Source: Bacillota bacterium (GTDB lineage: Bacteria; Bacillota; Clostridia; Christensenellales; SZUA-584). From it: a stretch of 64,000 bases of DNA. The notes under the pieces were generated by a model. The model did not search any database, was not told the DNA's origin, and saw only the letters and a list, made by a program, of their open reading frames with translations. The position numbers were made by a program, and so were the translations under genes. The stretch covers positions 399,598 through 463,597 of the forward strand of contig JAEYLC010000010.1 in NCBI GenBank assembly GCA_023461435.1, read 5' to 3'. This document shows, one piece after another, positions 52,215 to 60,512 of this stretch. Numbering within the stretch: the stretch's first letter is position 1; each line of letters opens with the position of its first letter.

Positions 52215-53198
52215 ATGGAACGAAAGATAGCGTGGAACAGTGCGTTAAAGAAGTATCTGCCAGCACCCATTTTTACGGCATTGGCATCACTCGATGACGA
52301 TATCGCACCGCAAATTGAAGAAATCCGTTTGAGAACACAGCGGCCGCTGATGGTGTATACCTGCGGCAACGGTTACTGCGTGAACGCGCACGGCGGCCTT
52401 TCGATCACGGACGGCCTTTTTGTGTCGGAAGAAGACATCGGTCAAACATTTCTCGCGCTCACGGGACAGTCTCCCTATGCGCATGAGGATGAGATCAGGC
52501 AAGGGTTCTTAACGCTCGAAAGCGGTATTCGCGCGGGACTGTCGGGCAGTGCGCTGCTCTCGGGCGGCAGCATGCGCACATACAAAACGGTGAGCGGCAT
52601 CAACTTTCGCATTCCGCGCGAGGCCAAGGGCGTCGCGGGCGGTCTTCTTTCCTTCATCACATCGGCAAACCGCCTGCAAAGCACGCTTGTGATTTCGCCG
52701 CCGCGTCTCGGGAAAACAACGCTCGCAAGGGACATCGCGCGATGCGCGGGCAGCGGCATCGGCATGGAGCCGTCCCGCGTGACGGTGGTGGATGAAAGGC
52801 AGGAGATCGCGGCCAGCGTTTATGGTATGCCGCTGTTCGATGTGGGGCGCGAAACGGACGTGATCTCGGGTGTGCCCAAAGCCGAGGGTGTGTTCATGGC
52901 GCTGCGCAGCCTGTCGCCCGATGTGATCGTGACGGATGAAATCGGCAAGAGCAGCGATCTTGAAGCGCTGCGAGAGGTGGCGAACAGCGGCGTTGTCATG
53001 GTGGCGACCGCGCACGCGCCTGATTTTGAAGGCTTGAAGTCCAAGCTCTTCTTCAGGCAAATATGCGAGGAAAGTATGTTTGAGTCTTACGTGGTGCTGT
53101 CCGCCGCGCTTGGGCGCATCACGGTCGCGCAAATCCATGACCGACTGGGACAAGAACGCCTCGAGAACCCCATCAAGCTGAAGGAGGACGCCGTATGA
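52215..53198 (+). CDS. spoIIIAA: stage III sporulation protein AA (ATPase)
   Basis: SpoIIIAA is the secretion-ATPase-like protein of the SpoIIIA-SpoIIQ channel between mother cell and forespore. The 327-residue protein has Walker A SPPRLGKTTLARD (about 159-171), RVTVVDERQEIA and Walker B VIVTDEIGKSSD. It starts at ATG 52215 with no good ribosome site and overlaps spoIIIAB by four bases. It heads the full spoIIIA operon. Confidence 0.95.
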   Translation: MERKIAWNSALKKYLPAPIFTALASLDDDIAPQIEEIRLRTQRPLMVYTCGNGYCVNAHGGLSITDGLFVSEEDIGQTFLALTGQSPYAHEDEIRQGFLTLESGIRAGLSGSALLSGGSMRTYKTVSGINFRIPREAKGVAGGLLSFITSANRLQSTLVISPPRLGKTTLARDIARCAGSGIGMEPSRVTVVDERQEIAASVYGMPLFDVGRETDVISGVPKAEGVFMALRSLSPDVIVTDEIGKSSDLEALREVANSGVVMVATAHAPDFEGLKSKLFFRQICEESMFESYVVLSAALGRITVAQIHDRLGQERLENPIKLKEDAV

Positions 53199-53704
53199 AT
53201 CTGGTCTTGTGTGTGATGATCGTTGTGGTCTGCACCGCGATGGGGCGCGTGTTTGCAGGGCGCATGGCCGACAGGCTTTCCTTTTTCAGAGAGTACCAGC
53301 AGAACTTCACGCTGCTCACAGACAGTGTGGTGGGCCTAAGTCTTGAGTTGTATAAAGCGCTGAGATCCTGTCAGGGAGGGGCGTTTAAAGAAATGTTTGA
53401 AGACTGCGCCTCGTTGCTTCAAAAGAGGCCGCAGGCGTCTTTTCAGGAGATCTGGCAGATCAGCTTTGCGCGGCTGAAGCAAAGCTTTGGCTGCCTCACG
53501 AAAGACGATGCGAAAATGGTGCTTGAAGGAGGCGTCGCGATTGAAGCGCTTTGCATGAATCCGAGCGAAAAACAGGCCGGGATATACTTAAAAAGGCTTG
53601 CGGGCTTTACGTCCGCTCTGGAAACGGAGAAGACGAAAAAATGCAAGCTTTACAATACGACAGGCGTACTGGCAGGGCTCATGATCGCTCTGCTCGTGAT
53701 ATAA
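53195..53704 (+). CDS. spoIIIAB: stage III sporulation protein AB
   Basis: The 169-residue protein has an N-terminal membrane segment (about 2-18) and a C-terminal one (about 152-168) around a helical domain. It resembles the type II secretion F-like protein of the channel. RRLF/REYQQNFTLL-type block (SFFREYQQNFTLLTD) and GIYLKRLAGF are typical. Confidence 0.92.
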   Translation: MNLVLCVMIVVVCTAMGRVFAGRMADRLSFFREYQQNFTLLTDSVVGLSLELYKALRSCQGGAFKEMFEDCASLLQKRPQASFQEIWQISFARLKQSFGCLTKDDAKMVLEGGVAIEALCMNPSEKQAGIYLKRLAGFTSALETEKTKKCKLYNTTGVLAGLMIALLVI

Positions 53705-53716
53705 GGGAGGATGAAA

Positions 53717-53914
53717 ATGGATATCGATCTCATATTCAGAATCGCAGCGATAGGCATATTGATCGCCGTGCTCAATCAGCTGCTCAACAAAGCGGGGCGC
53801 GAGGAGATCGCGACGATGGTCACCATCGCGGGGCTGATACTCGTGCTGCTCATGGTTGTTGACCTCGTCAGCAATCTGTTTGAAAACGTGAAACGAATAT
53901 TTAACCTGTATTAG
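53717..53914 (+). CDS. spoIIIAC: stage III sporulation protein AC
   Basis: ATG 53717, six bases after GGGAGG, gives 65 residues; an ATG at 53711 touches that site. Two membrane segments (about 5-25 and 35-55) and MDIDLIFRIAAIGI at the start match the family. Small membrane component of the channel. Confidence 0.92.
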   Translation: MDIDLIFRIAAIGILIAVLNQLLNKAGREEIATMVTIAGLILVLLMVVDLVSNLFENVKRIFNLY

Positions 53915-53916
53915 CC

Positions 53917-54303
53917 ATGGAGATTGTACGTATCGCGCTGATCGGTATCGTGGCCGGCGTGCTGGTGATCACCATCAAGCAAAAGCAGCCTGAAATCGCG
54001 CTTCAGGTCAGCATTATCGCCGGTCTTATCATATTCATCTATGTGCTTGATTACATCGTGATCGCCATCGACTATGTGAAGGACCTCGTCAACAAATACA
54101 ACATACCGTACGAGAGCATTACGGTCGTGCTCAAAATCATAGGCATCGCCTATATATGTGAATTCGGCGTGCAGGTGCTCAAGGATACGGGAGAAAATTC
54201 GCTCGCAGGCAAGGTCGAGATCGCGGGGCGCGTGTTTATTGTGGTGCTGTCGCTGCCGATACTGAGCTCGTTCATGACGATGGTGCTCGGGATGCTGGAA
54301 TAA
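53917..54303 (+). CDS. spoIIIAD: stage III sporulation protein AD
   Basis: The 128-residue membrane protein has about four hydrophobic helices and the family blocks QKQPEIALQVSIIAGL and YICEFGVQVLKDTGENSLA. It starts two bases after the spoIIIAC stop. Membrane component of the SpoIIIA channel. Confidence 0.93.
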   Translation: MEIVRIALIGIVAGVLVITIKQKQPEIALQVSIIAGLIIFIYVLDYIVIAIDYVKDLVNKYNIPYESITVVLKIIGIAYICEFGVQVLKDTGENSLAGKVEIAGRVFIVVLSLPILSSFMTMVLGMLE

Positions 54304-54306
54304 CGT

Positions 54307-55500
54307 ATGAAAAAAGTTTTGATAATACTGGCCGCACTGCTTTGTATTCTGCTCATGCCGCGCACGGCGCTGGCGGACGACGATGTGGAGCAGGCCATCG
54401 AGGATGAAATCGCGGATAATATCGCGCGCGCGCTGGATACGGCCGATCTGCATGAGATCGAGTCGTTTTACAACGACTACGCGCAGACGCTCGCACCCAT
54501 TACTGGCGGCACCGATATCCGCAGCTTTATGGCGATGCTCGTTGAGGGCGGGGCAGACCTTAATTTTAACAATGTCCTAGCGATGGTGATGGATGCGATT
54601 TTTGCGGGCGTGAAAAGCAGCATTCCCGTCATCGTGCAGATCATAGTGGTGGCGCTCGTTTTTTCGGTCATCACGCATTTCAAGCCGTCCTTCGGCGCTT
54701 CGGGTGTGTCCAAAGCCGCGCAGACGGCGCAGTACGTGATCATCGGCACCATGACGATCGGCGTGCTCGTTTCCGCATTTTCTGTCGGCACGCAGACGAT
54801 CGCGGGCATGACCGCGTTTACAGCGGATTTTTTTCCGCTCATGTTCACACTGCTGACCGCTCTCGGGGGCATGACGTCGTCGGCGATTTTAAGCCCCGCC
54901 ACCGTATTTTTAACATCGGGCGTATCCGTATTCTACAAGAGCTTTGTGCTGCCGCTGATCATCGTACTGACGGTGTTTATGATCATCAGCCATTTCACCA
55001 CATCGGTCAAGCTGACCGGCTTTTGCTCGCTGATCAAGAGCGTGATCAAATGGGGTATCGGCATCAGCTTTACGATATTCCTTGGCATCATCGCGATACA
55101 GGGCCTGCTCGGTTCCACGTTCGACGGGCTGTCGATCAAAACCGCGAAGTACACGATCGATAAATTCGTGCCGATCATCGGCGGCATGTTTTCGGATTCC
55201 GTGGATGTGCTGCTGTCGTGCTCGCTGCTGATCAAGAATGCCGTGGGCATCGCGGGCATAATCATCATTGTCGGCATTGTGATCACGCCCGTTTTCACGA
55301 TACTCGCGCACTATTTTCTGTTCAAGCTCGCGGGTGCGGTGCTGGAGCCTGTGGCCGGCAGTGAAATGGGCAAATTCGCGCAGGAAGCGGCGGACGTGCT
55401 GCTGCTGCTTTTCGCCGCCGTGATGGCGGCCGCGATCATGTTCTTTGTGACGACAGCCGTCATTATCGGGGCCGGCAACGCCAATATCATGCTGAGGTGA
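54307..55500 (+). CDS. spoIIIAE: stage III sporulation protein AE
   Basis: The 397-residue protein has a signal peptide (about 1-23), an extracytoplasmic helical part and about eight membrane segments (about 100-390). FKPSFGASGVSKAAQTAQY and a DSVDVLLSCSLLIKNAVG region are family features. It is the large membrane part of the channel. Confidence 0.94.
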   Translation: MKKVLIILAALLCILLMPRTALADDDVEQAIEDEIADNIARALDTADLHEIESFYNDYAQTLAPITGGTDIRSFMAMLVEGGADLNFNNVLAMVMDAIFAGVKSSIPVIVQIIVVALVFSVITHFKPSFGASGVSKAAQTAQYVIIGTMTIGVLVSAFSVGTQTIAGMTAFTADFFPLMFTLLTALGGMTSSAILSPATVFLTSGVSVFYKSFVLPLIIVLTVFMIISHFTTSVKLTGFCSLIKSVIKWGIGISFTIFLGIIAIQGLLGSTFDGLSIKTAKYTIDKFVPIIGGMFSDSVDVLLSCSLLIKNAVGIAGIIIIVGIVITPVFTILAHYFLFKLAGAVLEPVAGSEMGKFAQEAADVLLLLFAAVMAAAIMFFVTTAVIIGAGNANIMLR

Positions 55501-55503
55501 TTT

Positions 55504-55818
55504 ATGGACAGCTTTCTTTCGTCGTGGGCCGTATCGGTCGCGATAGCCATACTGTTCAGCGCTGTGGTTTCCATGCTGCTGCCCGAAAGCGGCATAAAGA
55601 AATACGTATCGGTCGTGATGGGCATCGTCGTGACTATCATCATATTGGCGCCCGTTGTGTCGCTGATCAGCGGAAAGGACGTTCAAAGCGAGCTCAACGG
55701 CGCGTTTAAGGAAGCGGACAGCGCAAAGGTTTTCGAGGTTGACGGGCAGCAGTACAAAGATTACATTTACGATCTCTATCAGGTATATATGGTGAATGAT
55801 GAAAATAAAAATGAGTAA
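55504..55818 (+). CDS. spoIIIAF: stage III sporulation protein AF (short form)
   Basis: The 104-residue protein has two membrane segments (about 8-28 and 33-52) and a short soluble end. It matches the N-terminal half of SpoIIIAF (SGIKKYVSVVMGIVVTIIIL). B. subtilis SpoIIIAF has about twice this length, with a ring-building domain that is mostly missing here. It starts at ATG 55504, three bases after spoIIIAE. Confidence 0.87.
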   Translation: MDSFLSSWAVSVAIAILFSAVVSMLLPESGIKKYVSVVMGIVVTIIILAPVVSLISGKDVQSELNGAFKEADSAKVFEVDGQQYKDYIYDLYQVYMVNDENKNE

Positions 55819-55837
55819 TGAAAGGAAGTTAAGATAA

Positions 55838-56431
55838 ATGGCGCATGTCAATGAAGAAACACAAGTGAAAAAGCAAGGGCTCGTCACAAAATTCATTAAA
55901 CTGGATTTCAAAAAGAAACTGCAGTATCTTGCGGTATTGCTGATCGTGATTGTGATACTCGCAATCTATTTCGCGTCTATCGGAAGCCCGGAGAAAAAAG
56001 AACCGACGAACGAGAACCAGGCGCCTGTGTCGGAAGCCGGCTCAAGCAGCATTGAGGAGAAGCTGCAGGAAACGCTGTCGAATATAGAGGGCGCGGGCAA
56101 GGTGCAGGTGATGATCACGTATGAATCGAGCGCCGAGATCGTGCCTGCCATCAGTGTGGATACGCAAACCTCAACCACAACCGATGAGAGTGAAAACGGC
56201 ACGAGCAAAACGAACACCGAAAATACGCAAAGCGAAATCGTGACAATGAACGGAACCGACGGCAGCGGTGCGCTGGTGCTCAAGGAAAACAGCCCGCCTG
56301 TGAAAGGCGTGATTGTGGTGGCGCAGGGCGCGGATGATATCGGCGTGAAGCTGAGCCTGCTAAGCGCGGTGGAAACGATTCTGAACATCAGCCCGGATCA
56401 GGTTGATGTATATAAAATGCAAAATGAATAG
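55838..56431 (+). CDS. spoIIIAG: stage III sporulation protein AG
   Basis: The 197-residue protein has a membrane segment (about 28-48), a linker and the ring-building domain: EEKLQETLSNIEGAGKVQVM, then KGVIVVAQGADD and LSAVETILNISPDQVDVYKM. SpoIIIAG forms a large ring in the intermembrane space. A Thr/Ser/Asn-rich insert (about 105-130) lies within the domain, as in other SpoIIIAG. Confidence 0.93.
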   Translation: MAHVNEETQVKKQGLVTKFIKLDFKKKLQYLAVLLIVIVILAIYFASIGSPEKKEPTNENQAPVSEAGSSSIEEKLQETLSNIEGAGKVQVMITYESSAEIVPAISVDTQTSTTTDESENGTSKTNTENTQSEIVTMNGTDGSGALVLKENSPPVKGVIVVAQGADDIGVKLSLLSAVETILNISPDQVDVYKMQNE

Positions 56432-56468
56432 GAAGTGAATCAGTATAATGAGTAAGGGAAGTGGTATA

Positions 56469-57011
56469 ATGAAAAACAAGAAGACAGGCAGGTATCTGCT
56501 GCTGGCGGGCCTCATCGTGCTGCTGGCAGGCGTGGGGTATTTAAATTATGCGCTTGGCAATCCCGCGGGAGGGGATACGGTGGTGGACGCTTCTGCGGCG
56601 GCGGACCCGGGCAGTGAGGTGGAAGGCGCGCTGAGCGCGGACGATCTGGCCGTGATGTCGTCGGAAAACTATTTTGAGGATTACAAGGCCAACAGGGAAA
56701 GCGTAAGGGACACCGAGGTCGCTTATCTTGACAGCATCATCTCCAATGAAAAGAGCGACGCGGAAACGGTGCAGGATGCGCAGGACCAGAAAATAGAGAT
56801 CGTGCAGCGCATGGAATCGGAACTGACGATTGAAGGGCTTGTAATGGCGGCTGGCTTTGATGACGCGATTGTGACGGTGCAGGAGGGCTCTGTCAACGTG
56901 GTTTTAAAAGCGGAGCAGATTTCCAAGGAAGACGCGGCCAAGGTTCTTGAAATCGTCCGTCAGGAGACAGGCGAATCGCCGCAAAATATTAAGGTTATCT
57001 TGCAGGAATAA
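56469..57011 (+). CDS. spoIIIAH: stage III sporulation protein AH
   Basis: ATG 56469, eight bases after AGGGAA, is preferred; ATG 56448 is also possible. The 180-residue protein has one membrane segment (about 9-28), a coiled stretch and the YscJ/FliF-like ring domain (from LDSIISNEKSDA to PQNIKVIL). SpoIIIAH binds SpoIIQ across the engulfment space. It is the last gene of the operon. Confidence 0.92.
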   Translation: MKNKKTGRYLLLAGLIVLLAGVGYLNYALGNPAGGDTVVDASAAADPGSEVEGALSADDLAVMSSENYFEDYKANRESVRDTEVAYLDSIISNEKSDAETVQDAQDQKIEIVQRMESELTIEGLVMAAGFDDAIVTVQEGSVNVVLKAEQISKEDAAKVLEIVRQETGESPQNIKVILQE

Positions 57012-57050
57012 CAAAACTGTAGAAAAGTGTTAAAGTCTTTTTTAAGCAGA

Positions 57051-57079
57051 TTGAATTGCGCTGCCCTATCTGTTATAAT
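57051..57079 (+). promoter_or_regulatory. Sigma-A promoter for the yqhY-nusB-folD-xse-ispA block
   Basis: TTGAAT at 57051-57056 and TATAAT at 57074-57079 with 17 bases between. Confidence 0.8.
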
Positions 57080-57107
57080 TTAAGCATTATTTGAAGAGGT
57101 GAGATAT

Positions 57108-57503
57108 TTGGGCACGAACGATATCAACATGCGGGAAGAACAGAACGGCAGCATTTCTTTTGCGAACGATGTGGTTGCGACAATCGCCGGTCTTGCGACG
57201 ATCGAAATTGAAGGCGTGGCCGGTATGAGCGGCGGCTTTTCGGGCGGCCTGGCCGAGCTTCTTGGCATCAAGAACTTAACCAAGGGTGTGAAGGTGGAAG
57301 TCGGCCGCGAGGAGTGCGCGATCGATCTGTTTGTGGTCGTCAACTACGGCATCGAAATTCCGACGATGTGTGAAAAGATTCAGGCGAACGTGAAAAAAGC
57401 TGTCGAAACGATGACGGGCTTGCGCGCCGTTGAAATCAACGTTCATATTCAAGGCGTTCGGGTTGATAAGGAAACCCCGGAAGATATTAAACGCGTGCAT
57501 TGA
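57108..57503 (+). CDS. Asp23/Gls24 family envelope stress protein (YqhY-like)
   Basis: TTG 57108 follows GAGGTGAGAT. The 131-residue protein has the Asp23 pattern: GSISFANDVVATIAGLATIEIEGVAGM, here read in two blocks, then KGVKVEVGREECAIDLFVVV and a C-terminal VEINVHIQGVRVD. B. subtilis YqhY lies before nusB and affects acetyl-CoA carboxylase activity; accB and accC, which precede yqhY there, are absent here. AmaP, encoded next, is the membrane anchor for this family. Confidence 0.9.
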   Translation: MGTNDINMREEQNGSISFANDVVATIAGLATIEIEGVAGMSGGFSGGLAELLGIKNLTKGVKVEVGREECAIDLFVVVNYGIEIPTMCEKIQANVKKAVETMTGLRAVEINVHIQGVRVDKETPEDIKRVH

Positions 57504-57523
57504 ATTGGGGGATACAAAAGATA

Positions 57524-58069
57524 ATGCGGTTTTTAACGAGATTATTGCTGACACTCTACATATTAATGGTGCTTTTTGTGGTGGTCGTCACGCTCGGCTG
57601 CGCATGGAAGCTGATTGATGCTGCTTTTCCGCAGTACTGGCTGTCACTATTGTATGAAAACACAGCGGTGATATGGATTGTTTCGATTATCTGCATCGTT
57701 GTGGCGCTCGTCAGTTTTATGCTGATGTTTTCGGGAATTCGCAAGCGCAAGCCCAAGACGGCCAAAATCGGCACGTCGGAGGGCGGCGCTATTTTCGTCA
57801 CATTAAACGCGCTTGAGGAAATGGCCACAAGGCACATCGCCTCCAACAGCGCGGTTAAAAGCGTCAACGTTCGTGTTGCGGTCAGAGACGGGAAAGCCTG
57901 CTTTACGTCAAGGATGACCGTGGTGGAAGGCACCTGCATACCCGATGTGCTGAGCAGCCTTCAGAAAAGCCTCAAAGAGCACATCGAAACGCTTTCGGGC
58001 ATTGCAGTCGATAAAATCACACTGTTCGTCGATAAAACGGCGCAGGTTGTAAAGGCGCGTGTGGAATAG
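57524..58069 (+). CDS. amaP: alkaline-shock membrane anchor protein AmaP
   Basis: ATG 57524, about 11 bases after GGGGGA, gives 181 residues. There are two membrane segments (about 4-28 and 48-70) and a soluble C-terminal domain (about 85-180) similar to Asp23 itself (GGAIFVTLNALEEMATRHI). AmaP holds Asp23 at the membrane. A TTG eight codons upstream is possible but less likely. Confidence 0.85.
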   Translation: MRFLTRLLLTLYILMVLFVVVVTLGCAWKLIDAAFPQYWLSLLYENTAVIWIVSIICIVVALVSFMLMFSGIRKRKPKTAKIGTSEGGAIFVTLNALEEMATRHIASNSAVKSVNVRVAVRDGKACFTSRMTVVEGTCIPDVLSSLQKSLKEHIETLSGIAVDKITLFVDKTAQVVKARVE

Positions 58070-58296
58070 TGGATGAACAAAAGAGTTTCCTTGAGTTCAT
58101 AAAAACACATCGGAGCATCATAACGGGAATCGGTCTCGGTTTTTTGATCGGGGTTCTGATACTCGCGATCGGTTTTTTCAGAACGTTTTTTTTAGCGATC
58201 TGTGTCGGTATCGGCGCTTTTTTCGGTACGAAAAACAAGTTGCGCAAAAAACTTTTTGAAATTTTGGACAAGATATTACCGGACTTATTCAGATAA
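58069..58296 (+). CDS. DUF2273 small membrane protein
   Basis: The GTG start overlaps the amaP stop. The 75-residue protein has two membrane segments joined by a short turn (about 17-50) and a basic C-terminus. DUF2273 proteins accompany amaP and Asp23 genes; IGLGFLIGVLILAIGFFRT is the typical stretch. It is probably part of the same envelope complex. Confidence 0.87.
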   Translation: MDEQKSFLEFIKTHRSIITGIGLGFLIGVLILAIGFFRTFFLAICVGIGAFFGTKNKLRKKLFEILDKILPDLFR

Positions 58297-58314
58297 GACA
58301 GGCGGAGGAATGGT

Positions 58315-58740
58315 TTGAGCAGAAGATCGGCACGAGATACAGCGTTTCGGCTGTTTTACGAATATTCAATAAACGGAGAGTTCAATCCCGCCACAATGGA
58401 TGTGATGCGGGATTGTTTTGATAAGGGCATGAATGAAAACGCATGGGAGTATGTGAAGCGCCTTATCGAAATTTATAAGGAACATGAAAATGAAGTGGAT
58501 GAGCTGATACAGGCGAATTCCAATAAGTGGAATATCACGCATATGGCCAAGGTGGAGCTGTCCATATTGCGGCTTGGCGTCTGTGAGCTTAAATACTGCG
58601 ACGAAATCCACGAAAGCATCACCGTCAACGAGTGTGTGGAGCTGGCGAAGAGATACGCCTCGGACAAGTCCTCGAGCTTTATCAACGGCGTGCTTGCCGC
58701 GGTGGTTGGCGAAAAAGAGTCTGCCGATGAGCCGGTCTGA
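58315..58740 (+). CDS. nusB: transcription antitermination factor NusB
   Basis: NusB with NusE binds boxA RNA in rRNA antitermination. The 141-residue protein starts at TTG 58315 behind GGAGGAA. RRSARDTAFRLFYEYSIN, MAKVELSILRLGVCELKY and the end block TVNECVELAKRYASDKSSSFINGVL (in two parts) are family motifs. The next gene overlaps its last 14 bases. Confidence 0.95.
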   Translation: MSRRSARDTAFRLFYEYSINGEFNPATMDVMRDCFDKGMNENAWEYVKRLIEIYKEHENEVDELIQANSNKWNITHMAKVELSILRLGVCELKYCDEIHESITVNECVELAKRYASDKSSSFINGVLAAVVGEKESADEPV

Positions 58741-59671
58741 CGTTTTTGTCGGCATCGACACGAGCGCATACACCACATCAATCGCCGTCGTTTCCGGCGG
58801 AAACATACTGGCCGATAAAAGAAAGATGCTGGCTGTGCCTCAGGGCTCCCGCGGCCTCAGGCAGTCCGACGCCGTATTTGCGCATATCAAGAATTTCCCC
58901 GAACTCTTTGAAGGCTTGGCTATTGAACCTGGCAGCATTAAGGCTGTGGCTTACAGCGCGAAGCCGTGCCCGCAAGAAGGGTCTTATATGCCGGTTTTTT
59001 GCGTGGGTGCGTCGCACGCAGCGGCGGCCAGCACCGCGGCAAACGCCGACATTTATGAGCTCACACATCAGCACGGGCACATTTACGCCTGCTTTTTCGG
59101 CAACAGCATTGAAGACGGTATTTACGGCGCTTTCCATGTATCGGGCGGCACGCTCGACCTGCTGCGCGTGACAATTGAGTGCGGCATCATAAAGGAAATA
59201 AACAGTTTAGGCGGCAGCCTTGATTTAACCTGCGGGCAGCTCATCGACAGGGTGGGTGTGGCTGCGGGGCTTGCATTCCCGTCCGGCGGTGAGATGGAAA
59301 AGCTGTACCGGCCCGGCGCGGACAGACTCTCGGTTCATGTGGAGGGGCTTCACGCCAACCTTTCGGGCGCGGAGACGCAGGCGCAGCGGCGCTTAATGAG
59401 CGGAGAAGACGCGGCGCTCGTGTGCAGCAGTGCGATCGACTGTGCCGCAGAAACACTGACAAGGCTTTTAAAAAACGCGGCGAAGACATGCGGCTTGAAA
59501 AGCTTTTTGTTTACAGGAGGCGTGATCTGTAATACCATAATCAGAGAAAATATAGAAGATATGTGCGCGAAAAACGGTCAGGGTTGTGTTTTCGCAAAAA
59601 AATACTTGTGCAGCGACAATGCCTGCGGCTTGGCGCTCGCGGCGGAGCGTCTGCACGGAACAGGAGAATGA
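58727..59671 (+). CDS. Kae1-like (TsaD-fold) paralog of unknown activity
   Basis: ATG 58727 gives 314 residues. It has the TsaD/Kae1 ASKHA fold: VGIDTSAYTTSIAV at the start, the metal site HQHGH (in THQHGHIYA), HVSGGTLDLL, FTGGVICN and LCSDNACGLALAA near the end. The canonical substrate motif SCDET near the N-terminus reads SAYTT here, and the VSGGHT His is Thr. The metal site is kept, but threonylcarbamoylation is doubtful. A canonical TsaD is expected elsewhere in the genome. It lies between nusB and folD, as in other Clostridia. Confidence 0.8.
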   Translation: MSRSDVFVGIDTSAYTTSIAVVSGGNILADKRKMLAVPQGSRGLRQSDAVFAHIKNFPELFEGLAIEPGSIKAVAYSAKPCPQEGSYMPVFCVGASHAAAASTAANADIYELTHQHGHIYACFFGNSIEDGIYGAFHVSGGTLDLLRVTIECGIIKEINSLGGSLDLTCGQLIDRVGVAAGLAFPSGGEMEKLYRPGADRLSVHVEGLHANLSGAETQAQRRLMSGEDAALVCSSAIDCAAETLTRLLKNAAKTCGLKSFLFTGGVICNTIIRENIEDMCAKNGQGCVFAKKYLCSDNACGLALAAERLHGTGE

Positions 59672-59672
59672 A

Positions 59673-60512
59673 TTGAGCATTATCGATGGAAAGGCCATTT
59701 CGGCAGAGATAAGAGAGCAGCTGAAGAAGGAGGTTTCCGCGCTTAAGGTGCAGGGCACGATCCCGGGGCTTGCGGTGATATTGGTCGGCGACGATCCGGC
59801 TTCGGCTGTTTATGTGAACAACAAGGAAAAAGCGTGCGAGGAGATCGGCATTCGCTCGGCGGTGCACCGCCTCAGCGCGCAGACGACGCAGGAAAGCCTG
59901 ATTTCACTGATACAGAGCCTCAACGCGGATCATGCGATACACGGCATACTCGTTCAGCTGCCGCTGCCCAAGCCGCTCGACCCTCTGACCGTGCTGCGGG
60001 CTGTCAATCCCGATAAGGATGTGGACGGCTTGCATGTGGTGACGGCGGGGCGTTTGTTCGTGGGTGAAACTGGCTTTGTTCCGTGCACGCCCAAGGGCAT
60101 CATGCATCTGATCAAAAGCACGGGGTCGGAGATCAGCGGCAAAAACGCGGTTGTCGTGGGGCGCAGCAACATGGTCGGCAAGCCAGTCGCGCATCTGCTA
60201 ATGGGTGAAAACGCGACGGTGACCATCTGCCATTCGCGCACGCGCGACCTTGACAAGATCTGCGCGAACGCGGATATTCTCGTGGCGGCGATCGGACGCC
60301 CGGGGATGATCACGGGCGAATTTATCAAACCGGGCGCGGTGGTTATCGATGTCGGGACGACCAAGGTAGACGGCAAGCTCAAGGGAGATGTGCTGTTTGA
60401 AGAAGCCGTGGAAAAAGCCGCATTCATTACGCCTGTGCCGGGCGGCGTCGGACCGATGACGATCACGATGCTGCTCGAAAACACATTGGAAGCGGCGAGG
60501 CTGTATGGCTGA
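59673..60512 (+). CDS. folD: methylenetetrahydrofolate dehydrogenase/cyclohydrolase
   Basis: FolD interconverts methylene- and formyl-THF. TTG 59673, six bases after AGGAG, gives 279 residues. Typical blocks are SAVYVNNKEKACEEIGI (with the catalytic Lys), GILVQLPLP, PDKDVDGLH, GRSNMVGKPVAHLL and PVPGGVGPMTITMLLENT. Confidence 0.96.
   Translation: MSIIDGKAISAEIREQLKKEVSALKVQGTIPGLAVILVGDDPASAVYVNNKEKACEEIGIRSAVHRLSAQTTQESLISLIQSLNADHAIHGILVQLPLPKPLDPLTVLRAVNPDKDVDGLHVVTAGRLFVGETGFVPCTPKGIMHLIKSTGSEISGKNAVVVGRSNMVGKPVAHLLMGENATVTICHSRTRDLDKICANADILVAAIGRPGMITGEFIKPGAVVIDVGTTKVDGKLKGDVLFEEAVEKAAFITPVPGGVGPMTITMLLENTLEAARLYG

Noticed and set aside
54910..55911. Minus-strand open frame of 333 codons opposite spoIIIAE-AF
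   Set aside because: Composition (His/Asp/Arg-rich) is that of a shadow, and it spans two conserved genes.
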